The notes beneath the pieces were generated by a model that was given only the letters and a program-made list of their open reading frames with translations, searched no databases and had not been told where the DNA came from. A stretch of 64,000 bases of DNA from Microbacteriaceae bacterium VKM Ac-2854 (GTDB lineage: Bacteria; Actinomycetota; Actinomycetes; Actinomycetales; Microbacteriaceae). Below, piece by piece: positions 61,697-64,000 of the stretch. The stretch lies in NCBI GenBank assembly GCA_013205085.1, contig JABMLH010000003.1:558001-622000 (forward strand), given 5' to 3'. The position numbers and the translations under genes were made by a program. Within the stretch, counting starts at the first letter, position 1, and each line of letters opens with the position of its first letter.

Positions 61697-62524
61697 TCAG
61701 AGCGGTGCGACGGCCTCCGCGGCGACGACCGAGAGCACGTCGACGACCACCACGGTCACGTTGTCGCGCCCGCCGTTGCCGAGAGCCGCGTCCACGAGCG
61801 CCTCCGCCGTGACATCGGCGGCGGCACCACCGGCGAGGATGCTGAGCAGTCCGGCGTCCGTCAGTTCCTTCGTCAGGCCGTCGGAGCAGATCAGCAGCCG
61901 GGAATCCGCCGCCACGGGGATCAACCGGTAGTCGGGCACCGGCACGTCGTTGAACCCGACGGCGCGGGTGATCACGTTGCTGTGCGGATGCGTCTCCGCC
62001 TCGTCGCGCGAGATCACGCCGGCGTCGACCAGCTCCTGCACGATCGAATGATCGACGGTGAGTTGCGTCAGTCGGCCGGCGGCGTACTGGTAGACCCGCG
62101 AATCGCCGATGTTGAACACGGCCCAGTACGGCTCGCCGCCCAGCACGGTCAGGGCCGCTCCGGTCACCGTCGTGCCGGTGCTGCGGTCGCTGCCCTCCGT
62201 GCCGCGTTCGATGTCGGCCACGGCGGCGCGGAGCGAGCGGTCGATGTCCTCGGGGGTGACCAGGTCGCTCAGTGTCGCTTCGGCGAGCCGCGTGACGACG
62301 GAGGCGCTGGCGAAATCGCCCGCGGCGTGGCCGCCCATCCCGTCGGCGACGGCGAACACCGGCGATTTGGCGAGGTAGCTGTCCTCGTTGGCGGCCCGGA
62401 TGCGCCCGGTGTCGGTCCGCGCGGCCCAGCCGAGCGTCACGATGGTGTCGGCTGCGGCGCGGCGGCCGCCGGCCGCCGGAACCGGCACGGCGAAGAGGGA
62501 ACGGCTACGGCCGATCTGCGTCAT
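61697..62524 (-). CDS. PP2C-family Ser/Thr protein phosphatase
   Basis: 275 residues, cytoplasmic Mn/Mg-dependent phosphatase. The metal-binding Asp residues are in AANEDSYL, VADGMGGHAAGD, CSDGLT and GGRDNVTVVV; GDSRVY is also present. It has no membrane helix, unlike mycobacterial PstP. It overlaps the upstream FHA gene by four bases and lies upstream of the kinase, and is the likely eraser of that kinase's phosphorylations. Confidence 0.93.
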   Translation of the reverse strand: MTQIGRSRSLFAVPVPAAGGRRAAADTIVTLGWAARTDTGRIRAANEDSYLAKSPVFAVADGMGGHAAGDFASASVVTRLAEATLSDLVTPEDIDRSLRAAVADIERGTEGSDRSTGTTVTGAALTVLGGEPYWAVFNIGDSRVYQYAAGRLTQLTVDHSIVQELVDAGVISRDEAETHPHSNVITRAVGFNDVPVPDYRLIPVAADSRLLICSDGLTKELTDAGLLSILAGGAAADVTAEALVDAALGNGGRDNVTVVVVDVLSVVAAEAVAPL

Positions 62525-63447
62525 CGCGGCTCCTCGGGTCGAATCCCTGGCGGAGAGACCGCCTGAACGGGGAGAATCTCCACGATGTTACCGTCTCCGA
62601 TGTCGATCCGGGTCCCGGGGACGACGACGGTCGACTCCCCCTGTCGCAGACGGCGCGCTCGGAACCCCGGAGCGTGCACCGTGGTGCCGTTCGTCGAACG
62701 CAGATCGGTCGCGATCACCGTCGGCCCCGTCTGGCTGACGCGCAGGTGCGTCGACGAGACGGTCCGCTTCGGCGACGGCACCGTGACCAGGGCCGTCCCC
62801 GTGCCGTCCGCTCCGCGCGACAACGCGGGTCGGCGGCCGAACACGACCGGCACGTCCAGCGCGATCGGCTCGCCGGACCCGACGCGGAGGCGATAGGGCA
62901 GCGCGGTCGGGCGGGGCGGGCTCGGCTGCTCCTGCGGTCGCAGCGCGTGTACGGGCAGGGTGTCGTCGCCCGGATCCGTGACCTCGACGCGCAGGTTCGC
63001 CGCGATCCGTGTGCCGCGCGCGGTCGCGACCCGCCCGGTCCGCAGCAGCGGCTCGCTCGGCCCGTGGGCCCGCGGATCACCCGTGTGCAGCACGATCGGC
63101 CCGACGTCATCGAACGAGGCGAGGTGCCACGGATGCACGCCCGCGCCGGAGAACACGCGTTCCACGTCTCCGCGCGGCAGCCGGGCCCCGTAGTCGCCGC
63201 GCGCCGCCACCAGGATCGCCGACTCTCCCCCGGCGACCGCCACGATGAACGCCCCTGGCGTGCTCTGTACGGCGGAGACCAGCGCCTCCACCGTCACCGG
63301 CGCGTCGGCGAGGCCGAGCAGCGCCTCCGCCGCCGCCTCCGTCTCGCACAGCGCCGCGAATCCCGCCCCGACGACGATGTACGCCCGCGCCGCCGCCGGT
63401 CCGCTCGTGAGCTGCCACGGCGACGACGGCCCCCCGACCAGCGTCAT
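62521..63447 (-). CDS. FHA-domain protein with N-terminal unknown domain
   Basis: 308 residues. The first 180 residues form an alanine/glycine-rich domain of alternating strands (YIVVGAGFAALCETEAAAEAL) that I do not recognise. The C-terminal 100 residues are an FHA domain: VVFGRRPALSRG, VSSTHLRVSQ, DLRSTNGTTV, with the phosphothreonine-binding Arg, Ser and Asn. It overlaps the PP2C gene by four bases. It is the first gene of the surface cluster, starting 5 bp after the aldehyde dehydrogenase stop, so it may be read through from that operon. Confidence 0.85.
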   Translation of the reverse strand: MTLVGGPSSPWQLTSGPAAARAYIVVGAGFAALCETEAAAEALLGLADAPVTVEALVSAVQSTPGAFIVAVAGGESAILVAARGDYGARLPRGDVERVFSGAGVHPWHLASFDDVGPIVLHTGDPRAHGPSEPLLRTGRVATARGTRIAANLRVEVTDPGDDTLPVHALRPQEQPSPPRPTALPYRLRVGSGEPIALDVPVVFGRRPALSRGADGTGTALVTVPSPKRTVSSTHLRVSQTGPTVIATDLRSTNGTTVHAPGFRARRLRQGESTVVVPGTRIDIGDGNIVEILPVQAVSPPGIRPEEPR

Positions 63448-63452
63448 CGCAC

Positions 63453-64000
63453 TCAGCCGATGTAGCTCATCACGTGCTTGATCCGGGTGTAGTCCTCGAA
63501 GCCGTACATCGAGAGGTCCTTGCCGTAGCCGGAGTGCTTGAAGCCGCCGTGCGGCATCTCGGCCACCAGCGGGATGTGGGTGTTGATCCACACGCAGCCG
63601 AAGTCGAGCCGCTTGGCGAAGCGCATCGCGCGGGAGTGGTCCTTCGTCCACACCGAGGAGGACAGGCCGTACTGCACGTCGTTCGCCCAGCGCAGCGCCT
63701 CCGCCTCGTCGCTGAACTTCTGCACCGTGATCACGGGCCCGAAGATCTCGTTCTGCACGGCCTCGTCCGTCTGCAGGAGGTTCGAGACGATCGTCGCCTC
63801 GTAGAAGTAGCCGGAGTCGCCCTGGCGGTGGCCGCCGAGGTCGAGCGAGGCGTGATCGGGCAGTCGATCGATGAAGCCGGAGACCTGGGCGAGCTGGTTG
63901 ACGTTGTTCACCGGGCCGAACAGGATGTCGTCGCGATCGGGCGCGCCGGTCTTCGCGTTCTCTTTCGCGTATGCCGCGAGCGCCTGAACGAACTCATCAT
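63453..64000 (-). CDS. aldehyde dehydrogenase, probably gamma-aminobutyraldehyde dehydrogenase (5' end beyond window)
   Basis: The C-terminal 182 codons of an NAD-dependent aldehyde dehydrogenase; the catalytic cysteine lies outside the window. Visible blocks are [13 protein letters not shown] (with the conserved Glu and Phe), [22 protein letters not shown] and [23 protein letters not shown]. The short [12 protein letters not shown] ending resembles the aminobutyraldehyde/betaine-aldehyde branch. With PotDABC and two GabT proteins in the window, oxidation of 4-aminobutanal to GABA in putrescine breakdown is the natural reading, though the substrate is inferred. Confidence 0.85.
   Translation of the reverse strand, partial: DEFVQALAAYAKENAKTGAPDRDDILFGPVNNVNQLAQVSGFIDRLPDHASLDLGGHRQGDSGYFYEATIVSNLLQTDEAVQNEIFGPVITVQKFSDEAEALRWANDVQYGLSSSVWTKDHSRAMRFAKRLDFGCVWINTHIPLVAEMPHGGFKHSGYGKDLSMYGFEDYTRIKHVMSYIG

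Overview
This 64-kb window is a gene-dense stretch of chromosome from a very GC-rich actinobacterium. Gene order (proS-nusA-ylxR-infB-rbfA, dxr/rseP/ispG, truB/ribF), the PF06089-type asparaginase, the Ig/MoxR/DUF58/transglutaminase block and the intergenic palindromes all fit the family Microbacteriaceae. I cannot place it to genus. I saw no prophage, integrase, transposase, CRISPR array, rRNA or tRNA.

Layout. 1-10.6 kb: the 3' end of sbcC, an SNF2 helicase, a CsoR/RcnR-type metal sensor in a tight operon with a homocysteine methyltransferase and a macro-domain protein, an M20 peptidase, an SGNH hydrolase and an SDR-DUF2867 protein. 10.9-18 kb: ribF and truB, each coupled to a small membrane protein, then a PanE-family reductase, a uridine-kinase-like protein without a P-loop, mutY and an RNB exonuclease. 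18-33.7 kb: the translation/isoprenoid core (rbfA, infB, ylxR, nusA, proS, ispG, rseP, dxr). It is interrupted by a Tat-exported protein, a lipoprotein and a divergent TetR/epimerase pair, and followed by a double-FKBP lipoprotein. 33.8-46 kb: nitrogen and polyamine metabolism, with two GABA aminotransferases, a lysophospholipid acyltransferase, an OsmC protein, an asparaginase, a large unknown membrane protein and a complete potDABC spermidine/putrescine importer. 46.2-63.4 kb, all on the minus strand: an FHA protein, a PP2C phosphatase, a membrane Ser/Thr kinase, a 1950-residue surface protein (beta-propeller, cadherin-like and fibronectin repeats), MoxR, DUF58, a transglutaminase-fold membrane protein, a zinc-ribbon/FHA protein and an EccC/FtsK-like ATPase. 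63.4 kb to the edge: an aldehyde dehydrogenase probably acting on gamma-aminobutyraldehyde.

How the genes work together. PotDABC, the terminal aldehyde dehydrogenase and the GabT paralogues make a plausible route putrescine -> gamma-aminobutyraldehyde -> GABA -> succinate semialdehyde, but the surface cluster sits inside this locus. That cluster has a writer (kinase), an eraser (PP2C), two phospho-readers (FHA), an assembly ATPase (MoxR), a membrane scaffold (DUF58 plus a transglutaminase fold lacking Cys and His), an EccC-like motor and a giant exposed protein. It has no recognisable EsxA/B, EccB, EccD or mycosin. It is the best candidate here for an undescribed machine.

Non-coding signals. 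At least twelve first genes have a TAnnnT hexamer 6-7 nt before the start codon, the arrangement expected for leaderless mRNAs. One such hexamer is palindromic and may serve two divergent genes. Several dispersed palindromic intergenic repeat families occur, three of them showing base-pair-preserving changes between copies.
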